A stretch of DNA of 64,000 bases from Chondromyces crocatus (GCF_001189295.1 NZ_CP012159.1:5720525-5784524); one strand, 5' to 3'. Counted from the stretch's first letter, positions 8,289 through 17,548 are shown. Numbers and translations: made by a program. The notes: generated from the letters alone by a model not told the origin.

Positions 8289-9997
8289 GGGGCTGGTCTC
8301 GACCGGAGGACCTGTCCCGAGCGCGTGCTCGTGGCGCGAGAGCCTTCGCGGGCCAGGGCGCCGTTGACGAACACCGCGCGCATCCCTTCGGCGAGCCGCC
8401 GCGGTGACCTGAAATCGGCGCGGTCACGGACCTCGGCAGGATCGAACACCAGCACGTCGGCCGCGCAACCAGGCTGCAGGCAGCCACGCACACCGTGGAG
8501 ACCCAGCGTCTCGGCGGGCAGCGAGGCCATCTTCCGCACGCCTTCTTCCAGCGTCACCAGGCCTCGGCGGTGGGTGAGTTCTCCCAGGGCGCGCGCGAAG
8601 GCACCGTAGGCGCGCGGGTGGCCGCTGCCAGCGCCCCCGTCGGTACTGATCATCACGAAGGGGTCGACGAAGAGCCGCTCCATGAGGGGCTCGTCCATCA
8701 CGAAGTAAGCCGCCTCCGCGCCATGAGGGCCGAGATCCATCAGCACCTCCTCGAAAGGAACGCCCCTGGCTGTGGCCACCGCGGCGAGGGTCTTTCCAGC
8801 GTGCGCGCCGGTCCCGAACAGCGTCGCCTCCGGGCCGTTGCGCTTCATCACCTTCGCGCGCAGGAACTCTGCGAGATCCTTGCGCCGGCGTTGCTTCGCG
8901 CTGCTGTACGACTGCGGCGGCCGCGCGAAGTCGGGGAACAGGATCTCCAGCGAGGTGTAGCTCGCCGTGTACGGGTAGAGATCCGCCGTCACCGAGAGGC
9001 CCGACGCGCGCGCTGCAGCGAGCTTCGCCAGGATGGCCTCGGCCCTCGTGGCACCCTTGCCGTAGACCACCTTCAGGTGCGCCACGTGCGCGCGGGCGCC
9101 GCTCTTCCGGCACTGCTCGAACAGCTCGTCGAGGGAGCCCTCGATCCGATCGTCGTCTTCGCTGCGCAGGTGGCTCATCACCACACCCCCTCGGGCGCCG
9201 ACGGGGGCGGCCGCTGCGGCGAGTTCCTCCGGCGTCGCGCTGCGGCCCCCGTCGTACTCCAGCCCCGTGCTCAGGCCGAACGCACCTTCGTCCAGGCCTC
9301 TCGCGATCCACGCCGCGAGCCGCTCGTAGCGCCTGGGGCCCTGCTTCGGAGAGCCGATCCCGGCCTCGGCACGCGCCGAGGCGTGCCCGACCAGCGTCGC
9401 GACGTTCACCCGGGGCCGCGCTGCCTCCACGGCGGCGAGGTAGGCGCCGATGCGCTTCCCAGGGCTCATCCCGTCCTGACCCACCACCACCGTGGTGACC
9501 CCCATGGCCAGCACCTGCTCCACACCGCCACGCGGGTCACCGTGCGCATGGGCGTCGATGAACCCCGGGGTCACCACGGCCCCCGTCGCATCGAGGGTTC
9601 GCTCGGCCTTCACCGCGGGATCGACCCGACCCACGAAGGCGATCTCGGTGCCCCGGATCAGGACGTCGGCGCGTCGCCTCGGCTTCCCCGAGCCATCGAT
9701 CACCTCGCCGCCGCGGATGGCGAGCTGGAACGTCTCGTCGGACTTGAAGGGAGGCGGTTCGAGGGGCGGTGGCGGCTCGGGTGCGGCGAGATCCTCGAGG
9801 CGCGCGCTCGCCACGAGAGGTGGCTCGGAGATGGGGGACACTGCTGATATCGCCGCTGGGAGCGCGGCCTCGCGCTGCTCCGAGCCTGGGTCCGTGGGAG
9901 GGGGAGAGGACGTGCAGGCGGTGGCAACGGCGAGCCACAGGGAAGCGAGCGGTGAGCGCAACCGCTGAACCCTCGCGCGCAGTTCCCACCACTTCAT
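8285..9997 (-). CDS. Secreted D-aminoacylase-type amidohydrolase
   Basis: 570 residues. The N-terminus has a hydrophobic segment ending in ATAC, a lipobox, then a Pro-rich spacer. The rest is an N-acyl-D-amino-acid deacylase-type amidohydrolase: GGEVIDGSGKPRRRADVLI opening, the metal-binding FIDAHAHGD, an acidic/His cluster around MSHLRSEDD and HVAHLKV, and MISTDGGAGSGHPRAYG near the end. Members remove acyl groups from N-acyl-D-amino acids with a mononuclear or dinuclear zinc centre. Export as a lipoprotein points to scavenging of extracellular acylated D-amino acids or peptidoglycan- or peptide-derived material. The substrate is inferred. Confidence 0.85.
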   Translation of the reverse strand: MKWWELRARVQRLRSPLASLWLAVATACTSSPPPTDPGSEQREAALPAAISAVSPISEPPLVASARLEDLAAPEPPPPLEPPPFKSDETFQLAIRGGEVIDGSGKPRRRADVLIRGTEIAFVGRVDPAVKAERTLDATGAVVTPGFIDAHAHGDPRGGVEQVLAMGVTTVVVGQDGMSPGKRIGAYLAAVEAARPRVNVATLVGHASARAEAGIGSPKQGPRRYERLAAWIARGLDEGAFGLSTGLEYDGGRSATPEELAAAAAPVGARGGVVMSHLRSEDDDRIEGSLDELFEQCRKSGARAHVAHLKVVYGKGATRAEAILAKLAAARASGLSVTADLYPYTASYTSLEILFPDFARPPQSYSSAKQRRRKDLAEFLRAKVMKRNGPEATLFGTGAHAGKTLAAVATARGVPFEEVLMDLGPHGAEAAYFVMDEPLMERLFVDPFVMISTDGGAGSGHPRAYGAFARALGELTHRRGLVTLEEGVRKMASLPAETLGLHGVRGCLQPGCAADVLVFDPAEVRDRADFRSPRRLAEGMRAVFVNGALAREGSRATSTRSGQVLRSRPAP

Positions 9998-10553
9998 GTG
10001 ACGCCCTCTACCCCACGCCGAGGGGACGCTCGTGGCGCAACGAGTCGAGGTGGGAAGGGAGGCTCATGCGTCCTTTCGGTCACGCCACCTGCTCGCTGTC
10101 TCTGGCATGACAGCACGTCATGAACCTGGGTCTCGATCATGAAGACGGCCTCGTTGTGCCCGACAAAGAGGCGCGGGCCAAGCGAGGAGAACCAACGCGG
10201 AGATCACGGAGGGAGAACTCGAAGAGGCGCGCTCCCACGAGCGTGACGGAGCGAGCAGATTTTGTGACTCCCATGGTCGTGCCGTTCGACGCGAGGCGTG
10301 ACGGGGGCGCGCCGTCGACGATGTCAGGCCTCCTCTCGCGCGTGCGCAGCGTGCCGTGACCATTGCAGCTTCGTTCACACTTCGACGCTGGAAACGCTGC
10401 TTTTTTCGCTTTGCAATGCGGCGAATTTTCGCAGCCGTGATGCTCGCAGGTTCCTGCTGCTTCGTTGCGGCTCGACGCCACCACGTGTTACGAGGAAACC
10501 CGAGCTGGGGCGGCGCCCATGGGCTCGTTCTTTTGCCTTCTCAAGAGGTTTCC
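9998..10553. other. Intergenic region without a supported gene
   Basis: About 555 bp between the divergent D-aminoacylase and His-rich lipoprotein genes. Short ORFs on both strands (for example 10120-10359 plus) lack ribosome-binding sites and any recognisable protein pattern. The stretch 10370-10460 is somewhat AT-richer and may hold the promoter of the lipoprotein gene, but no clear -35/-10 pair could be fixed. Confidence 0.5.
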
Positions 10554-11090
10554 ATGAAGTTCCGCATTGCGTTGTTGCTCCTGGGTTCGCTCGCACTCGT
10601 TGCCTGTGGTGGCGATGATGACGGACACGACGACCACGACACGGGCCATACCCACACCGAGACCGATCACGATCCCGAGGCGCACATCTGCGAGCACTTC
10701 GAGGAGACCCCGATCGCCGTGGCTGCTGGTGCCGACGCGGCGGCTGCGCCCGTCGAGGAGCTCGATCACGTGACCTACGAGGTCACGCTGCCGCAGGCGT
10801 CCGCCGCGTCGAACTACAGCGGCTTCATGGGGCTCACCGTGCCTGCTGGCCACGGCGGCGCTTACGTCGCATTCATCACGACCGCCGCGCCGCTCGCCAT
10901 CCAGGACAGCGAGGGGAACCCCGTGACCGCGACGTCCACCTGTACCGCCGCTCCCTGCTCCGAGGCTTGTGATCAGATCCTGGGGCGCTACGACGTGACG
11001 CTGAACGAGGGGACGTACACGCTGTCGTTCGGGCCGACGTCGGTGAGCACGCTCCGCATCGTCTTCGCCACCGCCTCTCACGCCAAGTAG
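10554..11090 (+). CDS. His-rich lipoprotein, probably metal-binding
   Basis: 178 residues. A textbook lipoprotein signal ends in LALVACGG (lipid Cys18). It is followed directly by a 20-residue Asp/His stretch (GDDDGHDDHDTGHTHT, then more) that looks like a zinc, nickel or copper site. The remaining 130 residues look like a single beta-sandwich domain with one CTAAPCSEAC Cys cluster. The start at 10554 has AAGAGG five bases upstream and gives the signal peptide; the longer in-frame ORF is shadow. A role in periplasmic metal buffering or delivery is inferred from the His cluster only; no transporter gene is adjacent. Confidence 0.8.
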   Translation: MKFRIALLLLGSLALVACGGDDDGHDDHDTGHTHTETDHDPEAHICEHFEETPIAVAAGADAAAAPVEELDHVTYEVTLPQASAASNYSGFMGLTVPAGHGGAYVAFITTAAPLAIQDSEGNPVTATSTCTAAPCSEACDQILGRYDVTLNEGTYTLSFGPTSVSTLRIVFATASHAK

Positions 11091-11135
11091 GGGCTCTCGG
11101 CTCGGCTGCGTGAGCCCCTCCGAGCGGGGGGGCTC
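11090..11135. terminator. Two alternative hairpins between convergent genes
   Basis: GGGGCTC (11090-11096) can pair with GAGCCCC (11112-11118), and the same GAGCCCC can pair with GGGGCTC at 11129-11135. The first hairpin begins at the last base of the lipoprotein stop codon. The convergent kinase gene ends 24 bases beyond. No long T tract, so intrinsic termination is plausible but unproven. Confidence 0.45.
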
Positions 11136-11158
11136 CCATGGCGCCCAGCACTCGCTCC

Positions 11159-13489
11159 CTAGGCGTCCGCGAGCCATCTCGCCAGCTCGGCGACGAGCAT
11201 CTCCGGGTCGACCGGCTTGGACACGTGGGCCTGGAAGCCGGCGGCGAGCGCGGCACCGCGCTCCTGCTCGCGGGCGAAGGCGGTCAACGCCAGGGCGGGC
11301 GTGCCCCCTCCTTGCTCCGGCGGCAGCGCGCGCACGCGCCGGATGAACGAAAGCCCGTCCTCTTCGGGCATCCCGAGATCGGACACGATCAGCATGGGCA
11401 CGAACGCCGGCATGGCCTCGAACGCCTCGCGGGCGCTACCCACGGCGTGGACGGTGGCGCCATTCTGTTCGAGCAGGGTCGCCAGGAGCTCCCGCGCGTC
11501 CGGCTCGTCTTCCACCACCAGGAGCCGCGCCCCGAGCAGCGGGGAGGCGGTGGATTCCACCGTCGGTCCATCGGCTGTCTCCGGACGTTCTTGCAGCGCC
11601 GGCGTGCGCGGCCGGTCGTCTGGACGTACCGTCGCGAGAGGCAAGCGCACGGTGAAGGTGCTGCCCTTGCCGAGGCCCTCGCTGTGGGCCGCGACGGTGC
11701 CGCCGTGAAGCTCCACCAGCGTCCGGCAGATGGCCAGCCCCAGGCCGAGACCGCCGTGACGGCGCGCGCGGCTCGCGTCGGCCTGGCGGAACTGCTCGAA
11801 CACGAAGGGGAGAAACTCCGGCTGCATCCCTTCGCCCCAGTCGCGCACCTCCACCTCGACCCACCCCTCGGCGCTCCGCAGTGACATCGAGACCTTGCCG
11901 CCGGCTGGAGAAAACTTGATCGCGTTCGTGAGCAGGTTCCAGACGACCTGCTGCAATCGCCCCGCGTCGCCGGCGACGGGCCCTGGGTCTTCGCTGAACT
12001 CCTCGGACAGCTCCACGTCGCGCCCCAGCGCGAACGGGCGCACCGACTCCAGCGCCGCGGTGAGCACCCCGCGGACGTCGACGACGCCGACCTGGAGGCG
12101 CAGCTTCCCGGAAATCGCCCGGCTCACGTCCAGCAGATCGCTGATGAGCTGCGTCTGCAGGTCTGCGTTTCGCGCGATGACCTCCAGCGCGTGCCGCTGC
12201 CGATCCGGGGGGAGCCGCCCCCCGAGCAGCATGCGCGTCCAGCCCACGATCGCGTTCAGCGGGGTCCGCAGCTCGTGCGAGATTGTGGCCATGAACTCGT
12301 CCTTGTGCCGGCTCAGCTCCTGCGCCTCGCGGAAGCTGTGCGCGCGCTCGATGGCCAGGCTGGCGCGCCGGGCCACCTCGTGCGCGAGGTTCACGTCCTC
12401 CGGCCCGAAGCGTCGGTCCGACTCCGCCGTGAGCAGCGACAGCGCCCCCACCGTCCGCCCTCGCACCCGCAGCGGCAGGCAGATCGACGAGCGGTAGCCC
12501 AGCCACCGGTACAGCGCCAGCAGCTCGGGATCGGGCAGGCGCTCCTCGAGCATCCCTGGCGGGATCTCGAGCACGATCTCCGGCACACCCGTGCGCACCA
12601 CGGCCGGGATCCCGTAGGGCGAGTCCATGCGGGGCGGGTAGCGGTGCCACAGCTCCCGGGCCAGCGCGACGCGGACGGGATCGGTGTGGGCCACGCCCAG
12701 GCGGCTGAGCGTCCCGTCCTCGTTCAGCATGTCGACGGCCGCCCAGTCGGCGAGCCGTGGCACGCACAGCTCGACGACGCTGGCGATGGTCTTGTGGTAG
12801 TCGAGCGAGCCCGCGAGGACCTCGCCCACCCGCGCGAGCACCGACAGCCGCTCCCGGGCCGCCTCTGCCCGCGCCCGCGCCGCCCGCTCCGAGGCGAACA
12901 GCTGCACCCGCTCCAGCGCCATGGTCCCCGCCTGCGCCGCGAGCCGAGCCAGCTCCGAGGTCACCTCGTCGAACCCCTCGGGCCGATCCCACGCCAGCGC
13001 GAGGACCCCGTGGGCCCGGTCGTCCATGCGCAGCGGCAAGGCCAGGAACGTCTCGAACTCCGAGGTCAGCAGGCCATCCGCCTCGCCTGCTGGCGAGCGC
13101 CCAGCACTCTCCGAGCGCTTGTAGGTGACCGCAGCACCCGTGCGGAACGCCTCGCCCACGGGCGTGTCGCTGTCGAGCGGTACATCGGCGAAGCGACGGG
13201 CGGCTTCCTCGTCGACGCCGAGCGCGCCTGCCATGCGCAGCGTGCTGCCCCCTTCCTCCACGATGTAAACCGCCGCGATGGCAGGCTCCATCGCGTACCA
13301 GGCCTCCCGCGCCAGCGCTGGGCCCACCTCGTCGGGATCGATCACCGCAGCGAGCCGAGCGGTCGCCTCCTGGAGCGCCGCCATGCGGGCCCCGTACGCT
13401 GCGGCCTCCGTCCGCCCTCGGCGACGTTCCGCAACGCGCTTGCCGTGTCGTCCTCCATCGACCTCATCGACACGCTCGCTCCTGCGCAT
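11159..13489 (-). CDS. Hybrid histidine kinase, GAF-GAF-HisKA-HATPase-REC
   Basis: 776 residues, no membrane segment, so a cytoplasmic sensor. Order: GAF domain (about 40-195), short coiled coil, second GAF (about 212-385), HisKA with phospho-acceptor His405 in ISHELRTPL, HATPase_c with N box WNLLTNAIKFSP and a G-box-like GGLGLGLA, then a receiver domain with LLVVEDEPD, phospho-acceptor Asp704 in SDLGMPEEDG and conserved Lys in SKPVD. The frame is open much further upstream, but that part lies opposite ychF. The ATG at 13489 is preferred because GAGG lies eight bases before it; 13552 is an alternative without a ribosome-binding site. Signal and output partner are unknown, and no cognate regulator is adjacent. 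Confidence 0.88.
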   Translation of the reverse strand: MRRSERVDEVDGGRHGKRVAERRRGRTEAAAYGARMAALQEATARLAAVIDPDEVGPALAREAWYAMEPAIAAVYIVEEGGSTLRMAGALGVDEEAARRFADVPLDSDTPVGEAFRTGAAVTYKRSESAGRSPAGEADGLLTSEFETFLALPLRMDDRAHGVLALAWDRPEGFDEVTSELARLAAQAGTMALERVQLFASERAARARAEAARERLSVLARVGEVLAGSLDYHKTIASVVELCVPRLADWAAVDMLNEDGTLSRLGVAHTDPVRVALARELWHRYPPRMDSPYGIPAVVRTGVPEIVLEIPPGMLEERLPDPELLALYRWLGYRSSICLPLRVRGRTVGALSLLTAESDRRFGPEDVNLAHEVARRASLAIERAHSFREAQELSRHKDEFMATISHELRTPLNAIVGWTRMLLGGRLPPDRQRHALEVIARNADLQTQLISDLLDVSRAISGKLRLQVGVVDVRGVLTAALESVRPFALGRDVELSEEFSEDPGPVAGDAGRLQQVVWNLLTNAIKFSPAGGKVSMSLRSAEGWVEVEVRDWGEGMQPEFLPFVFEQFRQADASRARRHGGLGLGLAICRTLVELHGGTVAAHSEGLGKGSTFTVRLPLATVRPDDRPRTPALQERPETADGPTVESTASPLLGARLLVVEDEPDARELLATLLEQNGATVHAVGSAREAFEAMPAFVPMLIVSDLGMPEEDGLSFIRRVRALPPEQGGGTPALALTAFAREQERGAALAAGFQAHVSKPVDPEMLVAELARWLADA

Positions 13490-13754
13490 CTCAAGAACCT
13501 CGGCCGACCGGTTGGCCCCCCGCGTACTGACCCGACTCACCTTTCTTACCATGCGCAGAGGCCCACCGCGCGCCAGCGTGGCCACCTCCGCGCGGCCTGG
13601 TCCGCCTGACGGCACCCGCACCAGGGGCGCTTCCTTCAGCGCTCCCTGCGCCGCGGGCGATCCCCTGGCGCCCCTTCCTCGGGGCCATCGAGGCCGGCCG
13701 ACCGACCCCGCTGCCGACCGCGTTCTACCGTGCTGCGCGCCCTCAGGGTTTCCC

Positions 13755-13783
13755 TTGACAGGGTAGAGGGACGCTGCTTTTCC
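13755..13783 (+). promoter_or_regulatory. Possible ychF promoter
   Basis: The 351-bp gap 13490-13840 separates the divergent kinase and ychF genes and shows no gene of its own. TTGACA at 13755-13760 is a perfect -35, but the hexamer 17 bases on (TTTTCC) is a poor -10. Low confidence. Confidence 0.3.
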
Positions 13784-13840
13784 TGGCGCCCCCACACGCC
13801 CCGCGCACGAGCCGCGCGAACCGTGTGGCCGGGAGCGAGC

Positions 13841-14938
13841 ATGGGCATTCAATGCGGCATCGTCGGCCTGCCGAACGTCGGCAAGTCGACCCTCTTCAAC
13901 GCGCTGACCCAGACGGCGGCGGCCCAGGCCGCCAACTATCCGTTCTGCACCATCGAGCCCAACGTGGGCGATGTGGCCGTGCCGGACGAGCGCCTGGCGG
14001 AGCTCGCCCGCATCGCCCGCTCGGCGCAGATCATCCCGACGCGCCTCACTTTCGTGGACATCGCGGGCCTCGTCCGCGGCGCGTCCAAGGGCGAGGGCCT
14101 CGGCAACCAGTTCCTCGCCAACATCCGCGAGTGCGACGCCATCGCGCACGTCGTCCGCTGCTTCGAGGACACCGACGTCGTCCACGTCGAAGGCAAGATC
14201 GACCCCATCGCCGACATCGAGACCATCGAGACCGAGCTGATGGTGGCGGACCTCGACAGCCTGGAAAAGCGGGTCGTCTCCCTCGAGAAGAAGGTCCGCG
14301 GCGGCGACAAGGAAGGCAAGGAGACCCTGGAGCTCGTCAACCGCACACTCACCTTGCTGCGCGACGGCAAGCCTGCCCGGCTCGTCGAGCGCAAGCCGGA
14401 AGAAGAGCGCGCCTTCCGCATGCTCGGCCTGCTCACCTCGAAGCCGGTGCTGTACGTCTGCAATGTGGAGGAGGCGGCCGCGGACAAGGGCAACGCCTTC
14501 TCGGCCAAGGTCTTCGAGCGCGCGAAGGCCGAAGGCGCCCAGGCCGTGGTCGTCTCGGCCAAGATCGAGAGCGAGATCGCCATCCTCCCGCCGGAGGAGC
14601 AGAAGGACTACCTCGAAGCGGTCGGCCTCTCCGAGCCAGGCTTGAACCGGGTCATCCGCGCCGGCTACCGCCTCCTCGGCCTCATCACGTACTTCACCGT
14701 CGGGCCCAAGGAGGCACGCGCCTGGACCATCATCGAGGGCACCCGCGCCCCCCAGGCTGCTGGCGTCATCCACACCGACTTCGAGAAGGGCTTCATCCGC
14801 GCCGAGACCATCGCCTGCAACGACTACATGACCCTCAAGGGCGAGGCCGGCGCGCGCGACGCAGGCAAGCTCCGGATCGAGGGGAAGGACTACGTCGTCC
14901 AGGATGGCGACGTGATGCACTTCCGCTTCAACACCTGA
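13841..14938 (+). CDS. ychF: YchF/OLA1-type ribosome-binding ATPase
   Basis: 365 residues, close to the 363 of Escherichia coli YchF. G1 is GLPNVGKST (residues 8-16) and G3 is DIAGLVRGASKG. The G4 position reads CNVEE rather than NKxD, the hallmark of this family and the reason it prefers ATP to GTP. A central coiled coil (about 130-190) and C-terminal TGS domain (about 280-360) are present. It acts on ribosomes in the cytoplasm and is tied to translation and oxidative-stress responses. The start at 13841 gives the usual MGIQCGIVGLPN N-terminus. A kinase gene is divergent; a hairpin follows the stop. Confidence 0.97.
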   Translation: MGIQCGIVGLPNVGKSTLFNALTQTAAAQAANYPFCTIEPNVGDVAVPDERLAELARIARSAQIIPTRLTFVDIAGLVRGASKGEGLGNQFLANIRECDAIAHVVRCFEDTDVVHVEGKIDPIADIETIETELMVADLDSLEKRVVSLEKKVRGGDKEGKETLELVNRTLTLLRDGKPARLVERKPEEERAFRMLGLLTSKPVLYVCNVEEAAADKGNAFSAKVFERAKAEGAQAVVVSAKIESEIAILPPEEQKDYLEAVGLSEPGLNRVIRAGYRLLGLITYFTVGPKEARAWTIIEGTRAPQAAGVIHTDFEKGFIRAETIACNDYMTLKGEAGARDAGKLRIEGKDYVVQDGDVMHFRFNT

Positions 14939-14943
14939 GCACC

Positions 14944-14959
14944 GCGCTCCAGGGAGCGC
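14944..14959 (+). terminator. Hairpin just after ychF
   Basis: GCGCTCC (14944-14950) and GGAGCGC (14953-14959) form a compact hairpin five bases after the ychF stop, followed by a pyrimidine-rich CACCCTTCTCC. It resembles an intrinsic terminator with a weak T tract. The rest of the 348-bp gap to 15286 shows no supported gene. Confidence 0.5.
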
Positions 14960-15286
14960 TCACCCTTCTCCGTGGCCTCCTGAAGGCTTCCAGCTTCCCC
15001 CGGAGGCCTCCTCAGGCACCTCCTGCTCGTCGGATGCAGGTGGCGACACCGTGCACAGCCCTGGCCTGGCGAGCACCGATGAGCCGTGCGCTGCGTCGCC
15101 TCCCGCCGCCGACGCATCCCCGAACCTGCACAGCACGGGATCGGCACGCCGTACGGGCAGCCGCAGGGTGACGTCGTTCCGCCCATTCCCCTTCGGCCCG
15201 CCCATTGCACAGCCGCAGCGCAGGTCACGACGCGATGGAGGCGGAGGTCGCCGCCATCTCCCTTCGTTCAACAGAGAGGTCACGTC

Positions 15287-15541
15287 ATGAGCATCATCCT
15301 GTTCCTGCTGTTCGGTCTCGTGGTCGGCGCACTCGCCCGGTTGCTCGTCCCCGGCCGTGAACCTGGCGGCTGGGTCGTCTCCATCGTCCTCGGTATCGCC
15401 GGCTCGTTCCTCGGCGGCTTCCTGGGTCGCGCGCTCGGCTTCTACCGTGAAGGCGAGGCAGCAGGGTTCTTCATGTCGCTCATCGGCGCCGTCATCCTCG
15501 TCGCCATCTACCACGCGGTGGCGAGGCGCGCGCGGAGCTGA
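15287..15541 (+). CDS. GlsB/YeaQ/YmgE-type small membrane protein
   Basis: 84 residues with three predicted membrane segments: MSIILFLLFGLVVGALARLL, then GWVVSIVLGIAGSFLGGFLG, and a third near FFMSLIGAVILVAIYHAV. The LARLLVPGREPGGW loop and Gly-rich second helix match the transglycosylase-associated (GlsB/YeaQ/YmgE) family. Despite that name, no enzyme activity is shown for the family; members are often linked to general envelope stress. It is followed after 125 bases by an esterase gene on the same strand. Confidence 0.88.
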   Translation: MSIILFLLFGLVVGALARLLVPGREPGGWVVSIVLGIAGSFLGGFLGRALGFYREGEAAGFFMSLIGAVILVAIYHAVARRARS

Positions 15542-15666
15542 CGCGCTGACGCGAGGCACGTGGGCCTGAAGTGAGGCCGGTCTGTCGATTCCGTCTCCCC
15601 CCAGACGACCAAGGCATGGAATCGTCCGTCGGGTGAATGCAATGACGCGACGTCGATGGAGCTTTC

Positions 15667-16767
15667 ATGTCTGAGCGACAGTCCCGTGTCACCGTCATCG
15701 AGGTGACCTATCCGGCCCATCGGGGCAGCATCGGGCTCCGGGGGAACCGGGAACCGCTCTCCTGGGAGCACACGACACCGCCGACCTCCAGCGAGGGCGA
15801 CCGCCATCGGTTCGCCCTCCAGGTCCTCGAAGGCGAGCTGCTCGAGTTCAAGCTGGTTCGAAACGGCGAGGAGTGGGCCGGAGGGCGCGACTACGTGGTG
15901 CATGCCGGTGAGCAGGTCCACGTCGAACCCTATTTCGATCGGCACACGGCGACCCTGCTTCCCGCCGAAGAGCTGGCCATGGGAGACGAGCGCTTGCGGT
16001 TCGAGGTGCTCTTGCCGCCGAGCTATGACGAACAAGACGGCAAGCGCTACCCGGTCCTCTACGTTCTGGATGGCCAGGCTCTGTGGAGCACGTCGGCGGA
16101 TCCCTACGGGGTCTGGAACCTCGAAAAGACGCTGGATCACCTGTTCGAGCTCAACGCCATCGACGAGATCATCGTGGTCGGCATCGACACCGCCGAGCGC
16201 CGCCTCGAGCGTTTGAGCCCCACGCCGGATCCCACGCACGGTGGTGGTGGCGGCGAGGCCCACCTGAAGCTGCTCGTGGAGCACCTCGTCCCGACCATCA
16301 ACGAGCGCTTCCGCACGCGCCCCGAGCGCGAGAACACGGCGCTGATGGGATCCTCCATGGGAGGTCTCTTCTCGTTCTACGCGGCCTGGACTCGCCCTGA
16401 CGTCTTCGGCAAGGCGGCGTGCCTCTCCAGCTCCTTCTGGTGGGCGAACCGCGAGATGATCCGGCGGGTACAGCACGCCGGGACGCCGGATCCGCGTCCA
16501 TTTCTCTACCTCGACTCGGGCGCTGCCATGTGCGCCTTCGAGAAGGACCCGCACGTCCGCGATGGCTTTCACCACACCCGCTCGATGCTCCGGGCCTTGC
16601 TGCTCCAGGGCTACGTTGCCGGGACCGACCTGCATCGCCTGGCGTTCACGGGCCAGACGCACGACGCCAATGCCTGGGCCGCTCGCGTGGCCATCCCGCT
16701 TCAGCTCTTGTTCCCACCGCCGCCTTCCTCGCACGTGCCGCCCGATCATCTGCCCTCGGCGGATTGA
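15667..16767 (+). CDS. Esterase of the enterochelin-esterase (Fes-like) family
   Basis: 366 residues. An N-terminal beta-sandwich (about 1-95) resembles the carbohydrate-binding/isoamylase-N-like domain often fused to these esterases. The alpha/beta-hydrolase domain follows, with RYPVLYVLDGQ, the nucleophile Ser230 in GSSMGG, and a likely catalytic His in GQTHDANAW near the C-terminus. No signal peptide is visible, so it is probably cytoplasmic. Substrates in the family range from siderophore triesters to sugar esters. No siderophore gene is nearby, so the substrate is left open. It is convergent with the GFA-family gene, and a short tandem repeat lies between them. Confidence 0.88.
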   Translation: MSERQSRVTVIEVTYPAHRGSIGLRGNREPLSWEHTTPPTSSEGDRHRFALQVLEGELLEFKLVRNGEEWAGGRDYVVHAGEQVHVEPYFDRHTATLLPAEELAMGDERLRFEVLLPPSYDEQDGKRYPVLYVLDGQALWSTSADPYGVWNLEKTLDHLFELNAIDEIIVVGIDTAERRLERLSPTPDPTHGGGGGEAHLKLLVEHLVPTINERFRTRPERENTALMGSSMGGLFSFYAAWTRPDVFGKAACLSSSFWWANREMIRRVQHAGTPDPRPFLYLDSGAAMCAFEKDPHVRDGFHHTRSMLRALLLQGYVAGTDLHRLAFTGQTHDANAWAARVAIPLQLLFPPPPSSHVPPDHLPSAD

Positions 16768-16778
16768 GCCCTCCTCGG

Positions 16779-16811
16779 GTCGAGTGCGCGTCGAGTGCGC
16801 GTCGAGTGCGC
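16779..16811. repeat. Three tandem 11-bp repeats
   Basis: GTCGAGTGCGC occurs three times head to tail at 16779-16789, 16790-16800 and 16801-16811, exactly filling most of the 50-bp gap between two convergent stop codons (16767 and 16818). It is short and could be a slippage product or a protein-binding site; no hairpin is evident. Confidence 0.85.
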
Positions 16812-16817
16812 TCGGGT

Positions 16818-17267
16818 TCACCCTGGCTTGCGTGGCGGGGTCGGCACGAGGCCTTGCAGCACCGGGTCGTCGAGATCGGTCGCCGCGCGCGGCAGATCAT
16901 CCCGCCGGTCGTCCCAGGGGAGCACGGACTCGATCCCGTAGTGATGCTGGGGGCGCAGCGAAGCCGCGTCGTCGAAGGCGCCGACCATCAGCACGATCTC
17001 GTGCGAACGCTCGTAATCCAGAAACAGCGGTGTGCCACAGGTCCCGCAGAAACCACGCTCGGCGACGCTCGAGGAGCGATACCTCGCGGGGACTCCCTTC
17101 CAGGCGATCGCGGACCGCGAGGCCCAGACCAGGACCGCGGACGCCGAGCCCGTCGCCCGACGGCACATCCCGCAGTGACACCAGTGGACGCTGGACGGCG
17201 ACTCGCTCAGCTCGAAGGACACGGAACCGCAGAGGCATCGTCCACGGAGCGGCAAGCGAGGCGTCAT
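16818..17267 (-). CDS. GFA-family zinc protein
   Basis: 149 residues. The Cys pattern GRCLCGSV near residue 12, CHCGMC near 34 and FCGTCGTPLF near 75 is that of the GFA (glutathione-dependent formaldehyde-activating enzyme/CENP-V) family, which binds two zinc ions. Only a few members have a demonstrated glutathione-formaldehyde role, and most are of unknown function, so the family name should not be read as a reaction here. The ATG at 17267 overlaps the upstream stop by one base (TGATG), so the two genes are coupled. The longer in-frame ORF would overlap the neighbour and is not used. Confidence 0.88.
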   Translation of the reverse strand: MTPRLPLRGRCLCGSVSFELSESPSSVHWCHCGMCRRATGSASAVLVWASRSAIAWKGVPARYRSSSVAERGFCGTCGTPLFLDYERSHEIVLMVGAFDDAASLRPQHHYGIESVLPWDDRRDDLPRAATDLDDPVLQGLVPTPPRKPG

Positions 17268-17548
17268 CACCTTCCCACGGCAGGGCTTCGATCGTCGTCC
17301 AGGCTCAGCTCGGCCTCGGGACCATAGAGCCATACATCCCCGTGCTCGGGGTGGCGAGGATCTTCCTTGAGCCGCGCCAGGCCCAGCACCACCAGCGCCT
17401 CGTCCGCGAACATCTGATCGGGCGTGAACTCACACTCCTGGCACTCGTGCCAGACCTTCCTGGCGATCGCCATGCGCTCCTCGGTCGGATGCTCCGCGAG
17501 GATGGTGAACACCTTGCCGAAGATCTCCGCGCAGCTCCTGTCCGACAT
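17267..17548 (-). CDS. Small acidic protein of unknown function
   Basis: 93 residues, mostly helical, no signal or membrane segment. CAEIFGKVFTILAEHPTEER and ARKVWHECQECEF are the most distinctive parts; it has three Cys, with a CQEC pair that could bind metal. Its stop overlaps the ATG of the GFA-family zinc protein (TGATG), so the two are probably made together. It starts 238 bases after the LanL stop on the same strand. Whether it belongs to the lanthipeptide locus cannot be told from sequence. Family not recognised. Confidence 0.7.
   Translation of the reverse strand: MSDRSCAEIFGKVFTILAEHPTEERMAIARKVWHECQECEFTPDQMFADEALVVLGLARLKEDPRHPEHGDVWLYGPEAELSLDDDRSPAVGR

Noticed and set aside
10120-10359. 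80-codon plus-strand ORF upstream of the His-rich lipoprotein
   Set aside because: No ribosome-binding site, no similarity, and low-complexity basic composition.
13553-14920. In-frame N-terminal extension of the histidine kinase on the minus strand (frame open to 14920)
   Set aside because: It lies antisense to ychF, a well-conserved gene on the plus strand, and has no domain pattern. The kinase start was set at 13489.
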